From a virus: 64,000 nt of DNA. The translations under genes and the position numbers were made by a program. This document shows, piece by piece, positions 51,133-58,485 of the stretch; within the stretch, counting starts at the first letter, position 1; each line of letters opens with the position of its first letter. The notes under the pieces were generated by a model. That model was not told where the DNA came from, searched no databases, and was given only the letters and a program-made list of their open reading frames with translations. The stretch spans positions 38,180-102,179 of the IMG/VR virus record IMGVR_UViG_3300043100_000006. One strand, written 5' to 3'.

Positions 51133-51899
51133 GGTTGGGTTTTGACTTCGTCCCATTCCCTCGTGAAATCTGGACGGACGGTATTGAGTTATCGCAGTCC
51201 GAGTTCCGGCTATTGGGTTGGTTTTGTGCTCATCTGAAGTTCGGGCAGTCGCAGTTCGACATGACGGACGACAACATCCTTTCCGGCGTCAACAAAGATG
51301 GACGCGCGTACCCGCCTGTTGGACTTTCTCGAAATTCCATGCAGGCAGCTAGGTCTGCTCTTGTCGAAAAGAAATTGCTCATGGCGATACAGATGGCAGG
51401 CGGTGGCGGACGAGGAAAAGTCGCACAATGGGCTTATCGACTAAACCTCTCAGACGTTGAGGAGAATACGCCAGAAACCTCTCAACCTTTGACAAAAAAC
51501 CCCGCAGAGCCTGAGATGTTTACCCAGCCAAACCTCTCAAACTTTGATAATGCAATAAAGGAAGTAAAGATAGAACCAGAGAAAGGAAAGAAAACAAGCA
51601 CGACTTTGATTCTCCCGGACTGGGTTCCTGCTGAATCATGGGATGGATTTATAGAGATGCGCCGCAAGATGCGACATGCCCCCCTCACCGACCGGGCGGT
51701 GGGGATGCTCCTAAAAGAGTTGTGCGCTTTGCGTGCAGCAGGCGAAGATCCTGAGCGGGTACTAGATGTGGCTACGACTAAAGGCTGGCGAGGGTTATTT
51801 CCGGTCAGCGAAAAGAGGAATGGCAATGGAAACAGCAAGCCCAGACAAAGCAGCGCAGAGCGCGAAGCCCAAGAACTCGCATTCATCCGGGGACATTGA
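51129..51899 (+). CDS. Phage replication initiation protein
   Basis: 256 aa. A winged-helix-like N-terminus ('LSQSEFRLLGWFCAHLKFG', 'LSRNSMQAARSALVEKKLL') and a C-terminal domain ending '...TTKGWRGLFPV' match phage replisome-organiser proteins. It overlaps the following helicase-loader candidate. Probably binds the phage origin. Confidence 0.65.
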   Translation: MRLGFDFVPFPREIWTDGIELSQSEFRLLGWFCAHLKFGQSQFDMTDDNILSGVNKDGRAYPPVGLSRNSMQAARSALVEKKLLMAIQMAGGGGRGKVAQWAYRLNLSDVEENTPETSQPLTKNPAEPEMFTQPNLSNFDNAIKEVKIEPEKGKKTSTTLILPDWVPAESWDGFIEMRRKMRHAPLTDRAVGMLLKELCALRAAGEDPERVLDVATTKGWRGLFPVSEKRNGNGNSKPRQSSAEREAQELAFIRGH

Positions 51900-52647
51900 G
51901 CGGATCATGAAATCTCTCAATGGGTTCTATGACCTCGTGGGGCACAAGCCGGAAGAGACGGGCACGCTATCGAAGATGGCTGCGTACCTGGCCCAAAACG
52001 CCACGCCAGAAATGGTTTCAGCCGCGCTTGACCGCTGCGTGAAGGAGTGCCGCTACCCGGTGCGCTTGCCCGACATCACGCAACGCATCGTCGGCATGGA
52101 AGTGCCAGCAGTGGAAGCGGAGATGCGTGCAGCCTGGGATACAGTTGTAAAGTATTGCGCGAGGTACATTGGCGCGGACCCAGAAGGCAATTACGGGCCA
52201 GAGTTTGGGATGTACGGAGCATGGGGCGGGGAAGATGCGGATGGGAATCCGCGGCATCCCGCACGCTATCCTGAACTGCCGCAACGCTTGCTCGATTGCG
52301 TGCGGCGTACGGGCGGATGGATTCAATACAAGCGCATGACGGAGGAAGACCAACCGTTTCAGCAGAAGCGCTTCTTCGAGGAGTACGTTGCATGGACCGC
52401 GGTGGAGCCCGTCGCTCAGCAGTTCGCCAAATTGGTGCAACCGAAGGAACTGAAGCAACTCGCGGCAGGCAAGGGCATGGAGGCCGTAAAGAACCCGGCA
52501 CCTGTAAAGAAATCTGCGACCGTAAAGAATTCCGCGCCAATGCCGGAACGCGACTTTGGGCGCAAAGATCCCGCAGTCGAGAAAGCGCGGCTGGCGGAAT
52601 GGCTGAAAGACCATCCGGAAACTGCGGACTGGAGGAGCGTGAAGTGA
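51826..52647 (+). CDS. Putative helicase loader / replication protein
   Basis: 273 aa from ATG 51826 (SD GAGGA). 'LSKMAAYLAQNATPEMVSAA' and 'YPVRLPDITQRI' resemble phage replication-protein-P-like helicase loaders. A Lys/Ala/Pro tail follows. Its place right after the initiator supports the call. The final TGA overlaps the GTG of the methyltransferase. Confidence 0.5.
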   Translation: METASPDKAAQSAKPKNSHSSGDIERIMKSLNGFYDLVGHKPEETGTLSKMAAYLAQNATPEMVSAALDRCVKECRYPVRLPDITQRIVGMEVPAVEAEMRAAWDTVVKYCARYIGADPEGNYGPEFGMYGAWGGEDADGNPRHPARYPELPQRLLDCVRRTGGWIQYKRMTEEDQPFQQKRFFEEYVAWTAVEPVAQQFAKLVQPKELKQLAAGKGMEAVKNPAPVKKSATVKNSAPMPERDFGRKDPAVEKARLAEWLKDHPETADWRSVK

Positions 52648-53270
52648 CACCGAACGACTATATCCAAGCTGCGAGAGTTCCAGAACGGCTGAAACCACAG
52701 GCGTTTGGGCGATGGGAAATCTTTCGGGCGTGGGCTCATGACTCGCAGACAGTTGTAGGGAGCTTTCTCTTTCAAGAGCAGGTAGGATTCAATAGTCAGA
52801 CGCAATTGCTCGCGCACACGATGGCGACCTTGCACCGGAAGCGCGGCGAGGTAGTGATGGAGGATGGGATAAGCGAACTACGAAAGCATCTACCAATCTG
52901 GCTGTGTGCGAAAGGCCACGTATTGGTCACAGGCCTTGGTCTCGGATGCGTCGTGCGCGGACTGCTAGCCTCGCCAGACGTTGAGCAGATTACAGTGGTC
53001 GAGATCGATGCTGACATTTTGCGAGTCGTTGGGCATGAGTTCCGCGCAAACCCGCACGTGCGCTTGGTTCATGGCGATGCGTTCAAAGTGCAACTGCCAG
53101 AGAAATTTGATTGCGCGTGGCACGATCTATGGACCGATGGCGACACTCATTTACAGGTGCTTCACGCGAAACTGCTGAAACGGTTCCGGCCTAAAGTTCG
53201 AGGGGTACAGGGTGCGTGGGAGTTGCCACGGTATATCAAGCGGCAGATGCCGGAATGGGTGCTGAGATAA
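52644..53270 (+). CDS. Class I SAM-dependent methyltransferase-like protein
   Basis: 208 aa from GTG 52644. 'GHVLVTGLGLGCVVRGLL' is motif I, 'ITVVEIDADIL' motif II (acidic ribose-binding residues), and 'VRLVHGDAFKV' motif III. The fold resembles spermidine-synthase-type methyltransferases. 'CAWHDLWTDGDTH' is in the motif IV position, with no DPPY/NPPY, so DNA adenine methylation is unlikely. Substrate unknown. Confidence 0.65.
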   Translation: MTPNDYIQAARVPERLKPQAFGRWEIFRAWAHDSQTVVGSFLFQEQVGFNSQTQLLAHTMATLHRKRGEVVMEDGISELRKHLPIWLCAKGHVLVTGLGLGCVVRGLLASPDVEQITVVEIDADILRVVGHEFRANPHVRLVHGDAFKVQLPEKFDCAWHDLWTDGDTHLQVLHAKLLKRFRPKVRGVQGAWELPRYIKRQMPEWVLR

Positions 53271-53644
53271 TGGGGCTCTACAATTTCCAAGCACGATTCG
53301 TGGCGAAAATCCTCTCCGGAGAAAAGCAGCACACCATCCGTGCCACCCGAGCGAATCCAGACAAGCCGGGTAATATGTTGCATCTCTACACCGGACTGCG
53401 GCAAAAGGGCGCGAAGTTACTGATGCGCGCGCCGTGCGTGAAGGTGGAAGAGATCGAGATCAAAGATGGCGCATTCGGCGACGAACACCACGCATTGATC
53501 GCCATCGATGGAGTAAAGTTGGACCGGAGCGAGAAGGAAGCGCTGGCGCGGCGGGATGGATTCACGGACCTGGAGCAGATGATTCAGTTCTGGCGTGGCC
53601 GACTGCCGTTCAAGGGGCACATCATCCACTGGAGGAAGTCATGA
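53270..53644 (+). CDS. ASCH-domain protein 1
   Basis: 124 aa. 'YNFQARFVAKILSGEKQHTI' followed by 'RATRANPDKPGNMLHLYTGL' is the ASCH fold pattern. ASCH proteins are RNA-binding or amidohydrolase-like. It overlaps the methyltransferase stop, which may point to nucleotide modification. Confidence 0.65.
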   Translation: MGLYNFQARFVAKILSGEKQHTIRATRANPDKPGNMLHLYTGLRQKGAKLLMRAPCVKVEEIEIKDGAFGDEHHALIAIDGVKLDRSEKEALARRDGFTDLEQMIQFWRGRLPFKGHIIHWRKS

Positions 53645-53919
53645 TCTTATTTGGCGAAACACCGGCAGTCGAACTAGAAGGCAGAAACATGAGCGCACAC
53701 GATTTCGCGGCTGCTCATGCTCCTAAAGGACCCATATCGCTAATGTTCGGGACGAATAAGCACATGACGGCAAAGGCGCTGCGCGAACTAGCCGACAAAC
53801 TGGAGAGAGACGAAGTGCATGTCCTCGGGGCCAAGGTGCTCACAGTGGCAACCAGTGAAGACTTCACCCGCTCAGTTTTGCGGCTTAGTTTCGTGGAGAG
53901 CGTGAAAGTCAAGGCGTGA
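53641..53919 (+). CDS. Hypothetical protein
   Basis: 92 aa, ATGA overlap with the ASCH gene. A helix-rich middle ('MTAKALRELADKLERDEV') and beta ends. Not recognised. Confidence 0.45.
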   Translation: MILFGETPAVELEGRNMSAHDFAAAHAPKGPISLMFGTNKHMTAKALRELADKLERDEVHVLGAKVLTVATSEDFTRSVLRLSFVESVKVKA

Positions 53920-53933
53920 TAGACTTCCATCCG

Positions 53934-53946
53934 TCCACCGGGTGGA
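53934..53946. repeat. Dispersed palindrome copy 10
   Basis: Exact core with right flank GAGATTC, 20 nt upstream of ATG 53967, whose SD (AGAGG) lies between them. Confidence 0.9.
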
Positions 53947-53966
53947 GAGATTCAGAGAGGCTGAAA

Positions 53967-54329
53967 ATGCGAAACGTCGCGCTGTTAGTTTGTATGATCG
54001 TCGCACCACACTCACAGGGCGTTACGATATGCCATCTCCAACCCTCTAAACCTTCATGTACATTCAATCTGCCATCTCGCACCGTGAGCGTGGCTGTGGA
54101 GGAGATCGCAGAGAACAAAAGTGACTGTTGCGTGGTTATCATGGGATGCATTGGTGCCAGATGCCACGAACTTGATCGAAACGGTCGTTTCCCAGCGATT
54201 CAATCCGTGTCAACGCCGATATTCGGCGGATATGATCGCATTGTGCTGCGATTTACTGGCGGCGGTTCCATTGTGGCGGCCATCGTTATCACAAGACTTG
54301 GCAAGGAGGACGAGATTGATGGAGAGTGA
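53967..54329 (+). CDS. Hypothetical protein, possibly exported
   Basis: 120 aa. Weakly hydrophobic N-terminus and six Cys; a second frame overlaps it, so assignment is moderate. Ends in GKEDEIDGE; overlaps the next ATG by 11 nt. Confidence 0.4.
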   Translation: MRNVALLVCMIVAPHSQGVTICHLQPSKPSCTFNLPSRTVSVAVEEIAENKSDCCVVIMGCIGARCHELDRNGRFPAIQSVSTPIFGGYDRIVLRFTGGGSIVAAIVITRLGKEDEIDGE

Positions 54330-54618
54330 TCTGGGAGTCCGACGCTCTACCGGAGAGCCGCTTATCCGTGTCCGGAAACGGTTCTTTGGTCCAAAGGTCG
54401 GGCAGTATACGTTCGACGGCAGCACTTGGACATTCAGCCGTAGAGATCAAGGCCGAGTCATGGTCACGTTTGTAGCGAATGGCATAGTTTTCAACAGCAT
54501 CGAAGTAGCTCTGCAAAAGACGTGGCTACGAAACCGCAATATTTTCGAGTACAGTAAACTGCTGGAGAAAGAGAGGTACGTCATCAATGTTCCGCACGGA
54601 AGCAGAAGAGACGCATGA
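54319..54618 (+). CDS. Hypothetical protein
   Basis: 99 aa from ATG 54319 (SD AAGGAGG). Basic, beta-rich ('VGQYTFDGSTWTFSRRDQGR'). No family recognised. Overlaps the following gene by 32 nt. Confidence 0.5.
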   Translation: MESDLGVRRSTGEPLIRVRKRFFGPKVGQYTFDGSTWTFSRRDQGRVMVTFVANGIVFNSIEVALQKTWLRNRNIFEYSKLLEKERYVINVPHGSRRDA

Positions 54619-54886
54619 ACTCTGCCGCGAAGTAATCGCGGACCTGATGCAGCGGCCAGCGGAGCGGTTTTACGCGGGCGAACAGATAGCGCTGAATGCG
54701 GCATCGCTCGGACTTTATCGACAGGACCAGGACTTGCTCGACTGGCTGTTCGATCTGCGCCGGATGACGGCGCGAGCACTAGAGGGGAATATTGACATAT
54801 ACGCCATCGCAGGCAAGCCAGAGCGAATCGAACACCGATTGACGCGGCGTGAGATCATGGTGCCGTACATGCCGAGGATTCGATGA
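54587..54886 (+). CDS. Hypothetical helical protein
   Basis: 99 aa, helical and rich in Leu/Arg/Glu. ATG 54587 lies within the preceding gene; the stop overlaps the next ATG. Confidence 0.45.
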   Translation: MFRTEAEETHELCREVIADLMQRPAERFYAGEQIALNAASLGLYRQDQDLLDWLFDLRRMTARALEGNIDIYAIAGKPERIEHRLTRREIMVPYMPRIR

Positions 54887-55278
54887 AGGCGCGGGACATC
54901 ATAGCGAACTGGCCACGCGGTCGCAGTTCAAGCCGACCGATTCGAATTCCCGCATGGTTCCGCTTCGCATGGTACAAGTCAAGGATGGAGGCCGCAGGGC
55001 ATCCAATCTTTGGGCCGACCGATGCAGCATTTGAGGAGTTCACGCGGACGAACATGATTCTGTTTTTTGAAGCGGAGGCTGAGGCGAAGTACCGCGCAGA
55101 GCAGGACCGCATGACGGATGCCTATAGACTGGAGCAGTTTGGAGAAAGGGAATTCGTTCGCATCTTCGGACGCGCGGACATCACCCGCGAGGAGATCGAG
55201 AAACTGTTTCCAGGCAAATGCGAATTTCCATTCGACAAACTCCCGCGCAAGATTGCAACAGCCGAGGCCCAACAATGA
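54883..55278 (+). CDS. Hypothetical protein
   Basis: 131 aa. Basic N-terminus, helical acidic core ('EAEAEAKYRAEQDR'). ATGA overlaps on both sides show tight operon coupling. Confidence 0.5.
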   Translation: MKARDIIANWPRGRSSSRPIRIPAWFRFAWYKSRMEAAGHPIFGPTDAAFEEFTRTNMILFFEAEAEAKYRAEQDRMTDAYRLEQFGEREFVRIFGRADITREEIEKLFPGKCEFPFDKLPRKIATAEAQQ

Positions 55279-56180
55279 GCAAAAAGAAATTCCAGGAAAT
55301 CATCCCGCCCGACGACTTAATCAACCACGCAGAGAACCTTGACCGCGAAGCTCGCCGACTCTGGACCGAGATGGACATGCACATCACGGCGGCGGAAATC
55401 ATCAGCATCCCATTCGGGAAAGTCTGCCAAGAAATGAAAGACCAGGCATTGCACAAGATGGTGCGTAAGGCCCACTCGCGGAAGGGCTACCCGTCTTTCC
55501 CGGAGTGGGTAGAGTCGGTGACGAACGGAAAACTGTCGAGCAGTTCACTTTACATGGCGATGGGGCTCCATCGGTTGACAGAAGGGCCGAACGCGATTCC
55601 TGCCGAAGAAATTGTGCAGATGCCGAAAGAGAATGCCTATCGACTTTCGACGCAACTCACGCCGGAGCAGCGGACGCCGGAGATGATTGAGAAGGCGAAG
55701 AAAACCACGAAAGAGGAATTCCCGAAGCGCATCCAGGAGAAATTGAACGAAGGATTGCCGGCGGATAAGCAGGTTGTCATCCGCGTGGAGTTCTTTCGGC
55801 AGTGGGCGCCGGACGTGGTCAACAAGCTGGAAGCGACGATTGAGCGGTTCACGCATTTGCCGATCGTGCGTGATCACAACCGGGAACTGACTTTGCAGGA
55901 GAAGGCGGTGTTGGCGATTTGCTTTGCCGCGGAGAGTGATTGCGATTTATTGTTGAAGCAAGCGGAGGCGGAACACAGTGCGGAGATCGAACTACCTGAA
56001 GCGAAAGAAGCCGTTGCCGAGACAAACGAAGCCGTTGAAGCGGACGGCGATCAAACGGAAAGCGACATGGAAGACCTTGAAGCGGCAAACGGGGATACGT
56101 TCGCGGAAGGAGACATCGTCGAGCAAGAGGAGTTCCACGAAACGCGGCGGGTGGTCCCGCTCGAAGAAGTCGAGAGTTAA
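55275..56180 (+). CDS. Acidic-tailed helical protein, possibly DNA-binding
   Basis: 301 aa. The N-terminal part contains a helical region with 'KLSSSSLYMAMGLHRLTEGP', which could be a helix-turn-helix. The C-terminal 60 residues are extremely acidic. That acidic stretch is overprinted in the +1 frame by the basic N-terminus of the next gene over 203 nt. Confidence 0.5.
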   Translation: MSKKKFQEIIPPDDLINHAENLDREARRLWTEMDMHITAAEIISIPFGKVCQEMKDQALHKMVRKAHSRKGYPSFPEWVESVTNGKLSSSSLYMAMGLHRLTEGPNAIPAEEIVQMPKENAYRLSTQLTPEQRTPEMIEKAKKTTKEEFPKRIQEKLNEGLPADKQVVIRVEFFRQWAPDVVNKLEATIERFTHLPIVRDHNRELTLQEKAVLAICFAAESDCDLLLKQAEAEHSAEIELPEAKEAVAETNEAVEADGDQTESDMEDLEAANGDTFAEGDIVEQEEFHETRRVVPLEEVES

Positions 56181-56565
56181 GCCGGACATCGAGATAATCG
56201 ACGATCCGTATTCGCCTTCGGCAGACCGCAAGCGGGTGCTCTACCACTCGAAAGAAGCGATAGCATCGTTGCACTTGGAGTTGTGGACCTTGGCAGGCGG
56301 GATGTGCGAGGCGCATGTAGACATCGCAAGGCTGGCGGCAATGGGCAAGATGGTAAGCGAACCGCACCCGGCTCATCGGATTCGACTGGAAGATATGCAA
56401 CCGCATCATCGGCACGGGCGGGGCGCTGGCAAAAGAGAGGACCGACCTTTTATCACGCTGGACGATGGGCGACTGCTACGGATGGCGCTGTGTGTGTGTC
56501 AGCGCGGGCACGACCTGATTCACGAGTTCGCATTGCTGAGGGATTTTCTGACAGAGGTGAGATGA
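55978..56565 (+). CDS. HNH-like nuclease with Lys/Arg-rich N-terminus
   Basis: 195 aa, GTG 55978 with GGAGG 9 nt upstream. N-terminal 'RKKPLPRQTKPLKRTAIKRK' is the style of many phage HNH proteins. 'HLELWTLAGGMCEAHV', then 'PHPAHRIRLEDMQPHHRHG' and a later CQRGHDLIHE hold His/Cys spaced like a degenerate HNH/zinc site. The first 68 codons overlap the acidic tail of the previous gene. Confidence 0.55.
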   Translation: MRRSNYLKRKKPLPRQTKPLKRTAIKRKATWKTLKRQTGIRSRKETSSSKRSSTKRGGWSRSKKSRVKPDIEIIDDPYSPSADRKRVLYHSKEAIASLHLELWTLAGGMCEAHVDIARLAAMGKMVSEPHPAHRIRLEDMQPHHRHGRGAGKREDRPFITLDDGRLLRMALCVCQRGHDLIHEFALLRDFLTEVR

Positions 56566-56744
56566 CCAAGATTCTGTGGGCAATCGAGACGCATCGTGCC
56601 GGCGTGTGGACCCTGCTCCCTAACACCATCATGGTTGATCGTCGTAATGCCGAATTCGAGATGGAGTGCCTGCGAAAAGAAGAAACCAAGAAAGCCAATC
56701 CAGAAAGATACCGACTAGTTCGTTATCAGCGAATCGAAGGTTAG
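56562..56744 (+). CDS. Small hypothetical protein
   Basis: 60 aa, ATGA overlap. Charged helical; no motif recognised. Confidence 0.45.
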   Translation: MTKILWAIETHRAGVWTLLPNTIMVDRRNAEFEMECLRKEETKKANPERYRLVRYQRIEG

Positions 56745-56752
56745 GAGTCTAA

Positions 56753-56992
56753 ATGAAAACGTACAGCAATGCCGAATTAATGATGGGCCGAACACCGCAG
56801 AGCAGGGGGCGCGACATGAGCACCTACCGTCAGTCACGCCGCCGCACTCATCTCGCGGAAGCGAGACAAGAAATCACAAAACGCTTTGCAGGCACCGGGC
56901 GGGGCGGGAACTTGCAATGGCCGGAAGAGTTATGTCCGCGACGCCGGCGGCGTTCCATTATCCGCGCAAAGGCGAAACGCCATGTGGACTAA
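56753..56992 (+). CDS. Small basic protein
   Basis: 79 aa, SD TTAGGAG. Very Arg-rich C-terminus (RRRRRSIIRAKAKRH). It overlaps the next gene by 11 nt. Possibly nucleic-acid-binding. Confidence 0.4.
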   Translation: MKTYSNAELMMGRTPQSRGRDMSTYRQSRRRTHLAEARQEITKRFAGTGRGGNLQWPEELCPRRRRRSIIRAKAKRHVD

Positions 56993-57626
56993 GGAAGCAC
57001 CGAAGGAGCCGGGGTTCTACTGGTTTAGATATCCGCAGATGACCCCGATTTACAGGGACGACAACCCAACCATCGTGCGCGTGCTGAAACCGCTGTATGA
57101 TGGCGGTCCAGTGCAGTGCGCGTTTCCGGGGAACGAAGAATGTCCACATTCGATAAACATTCCCGGCGATCCAGAGTGGTGGAGCGAGCGCATTATCTCG
57201 CCATCGGAGCACGTGTTATTCGATGGATTCTTCGCACCGAAAGACTTCCCTGATCAAATGGCGCGCATCTTTGAGACGCGATATACGTGTCTGGTAAAGC
57301 AAAAGTCGGTGCAGTCTGTTCACGAAGGCGACGTTGTAGTCCTGCCGGAATATGGGCGGCTTTGGGTGCGCAAGATTGGTCCACCGAATACGGACGGATC
57401 CGTTCAACTCGAATGTTCAAACCGCCCACCAGAATGGTTAGCATTTGCGCCAGTCGGGAGCGAGCCAATCTCTCCACCGGGTGGACAAATGATCTGCTCG
57501 TCGGCAGACATGCCTTCGGAGACTGGCACACTGGTGATGCCTGGGCGCGCCGAATCGCAGCGAGCAGCAGGACTGCGGACCATCGCGAAGCCGGGAGAGC
57601 CGGGGTACAAGGAGCCAGCGCAATGA
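56982..57626 (+). CDS. Hypothetical protein carrying a palindrome copy
   Basis: 214 aa from ATG 56982. 'EAPKEPGFYWFRYPQM' at the N-terminus resembles small phage proteins of unknown function. The dispersed palindrome at 57473-57485 is translated as SPPGGQ. Overlaps the ASCH gene by 4 nt. Confidence 0.5.
   Translation: MWTKEAPKEPGFYWFRYPQMTPIYRDDNPTIVRVLKPLYDGGPVQCAFPGNEECPHSINIPGDPEWWSERIISPSEHVLFDGFFAPKDFPDQMARIFETRYTCLVKQKSVQSVHEGDVVVLPEYGRLWVRKIGPPNTDGSVQLECSNRPPEWLAFAPVGSEPISPPGGQMICSSADMPSETGTLVMPGRAESQRAAGLRTIAKPGEPGYKEPAQ
57473..57485. repeat. Dispersed palindrome copy 11
   Basis: Exact core inside a coding region; flanks not conserved. Confidence 0.85.
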
Positions 57627-58084
57627 AAGCCTTGACTCTCTGGCAACCTTGGGCGAGTTTGGTAGCGGTAGGCCAGAAAGAAGTGGAGACTCGCTGTTGG
57701 CAAACAAAGTATCGCGGCGAACTGGCGATTCACTCAGCCGCAAATCTTCCCGCGAAGTGGCTCGGAGCTTCGCGACATCAGCCAGAGTTCCGCGACAAAA
57801 TAGCGGATATTTTCAACGCTCGGCGGGACCGTGACGAGCGAACAGGCTTCCACGTAGACGATGCGATTCGCAAACTTCCATTCGGGAAAGTGCTCTGCAT
57901 CGTTCGGCTCGTGGACATTCAAGAGACGGGCAGCATGGATTGCTGTGAACTGGCGGAGACGGAGCGACTATTCGGCAACTACGAACTCGGCAGATATGCT
58001 TGGTTCCTTGAGATGGTGGAGAAATTTGAGGAGCCGATACCGGCGAAAGGAAACAGGATGCTATGGAATTGGAATCAGGACTAA
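57623..58084 (+). CDS. ASCH-domain protein 2
   Basis: 153 aa. 'LTLWQPWASLVAVGQKEVET' then 'RCWQTKYRGELAIHSA' is a clear ASCH signature, closer to the family consensus than the first ASCH protein. Overlaps the next gene by 22 nt. Role in phage biology unknown; RNA or modified-nucleotide binding is expected from the fold. Confidence 0.75.
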   Translation: MKALTLWQPWASLVAVGQKEVETRCWQTKYRGELAIHSAANLPAKWLGASRHQPEFRDKIADIFNARRDRDERTGFHVDDAIRKLPFGKVLCIVRLVDIQETGSMDCCELAETERLFGNYELGRYAWFLEMVEKFEEPIPAKGNRMLWNWNQD

Positions 58085-58407
58085 CTACAGGAATGACGGC
58101 ATCGAATTCCGCTCAAGCCCAGAAGCCCATATCGCTCTCTGATCTCCAAGACTCTCTCGCGGCGATTAAAGCAATTGAGCCATCCGATAGCGTACTCTGG
58201 GTTAATCAGGCGACAATGGAAATATTAAAAGCACAACTGCCACGGGCGACGGGGCCGCGATCACGCCACTTAATGGACCTCGAAATCTACATTGATGAGA
58301 GCGTGCCCTATCGAACAGTGGAAAGCGGTGTATGGGCGAGGATGAGCGATTTCAAAGAAGGGGAAAGCGGTCGCATGAAATCCGTGCGCCATCGATACAT
58401 GATTTGA
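58063..58407 (+). CDS. Hypothetical protein
   Basis: 114 aa, start ATG 58063 within the ASCH gene. No motif recognised. It is followed by the ParB promoter. Confidence 0.45.
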   Translation: MELESGLTTGMTASNSAQAQKPISLSDLQDSLAAIKAIEPSDSVLWVNQATMEILKAQLPRATGPRSRHLMDLEIYIDESVPYRTVESGVWARMSDFKEGESGRMKSVRHRYMI

Positions 58408-58408
58408 C

Positions 58409-58451
58409 TTGACACCCTTTTCCTTTTGCTGATAAAAATTACTAGTGAATC
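58409..58451 (+). promoter_or_regulatory. Promoter of the ParB gene with inverted operator
   Basis: TTGACA (58409-58414), a 16-18 nt spacer, GATAAAAAT, then the operator in reverse orientation (58439-58451, TTACTAGTGAATC) over the expected transcription start. The ATG at 58486 has SD GGAAGGAG. Confidence 0.7.
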
Positions 58452-58485
58452 AACCGGAACAAAGAAATCGGAAGGAGCGCACGGC

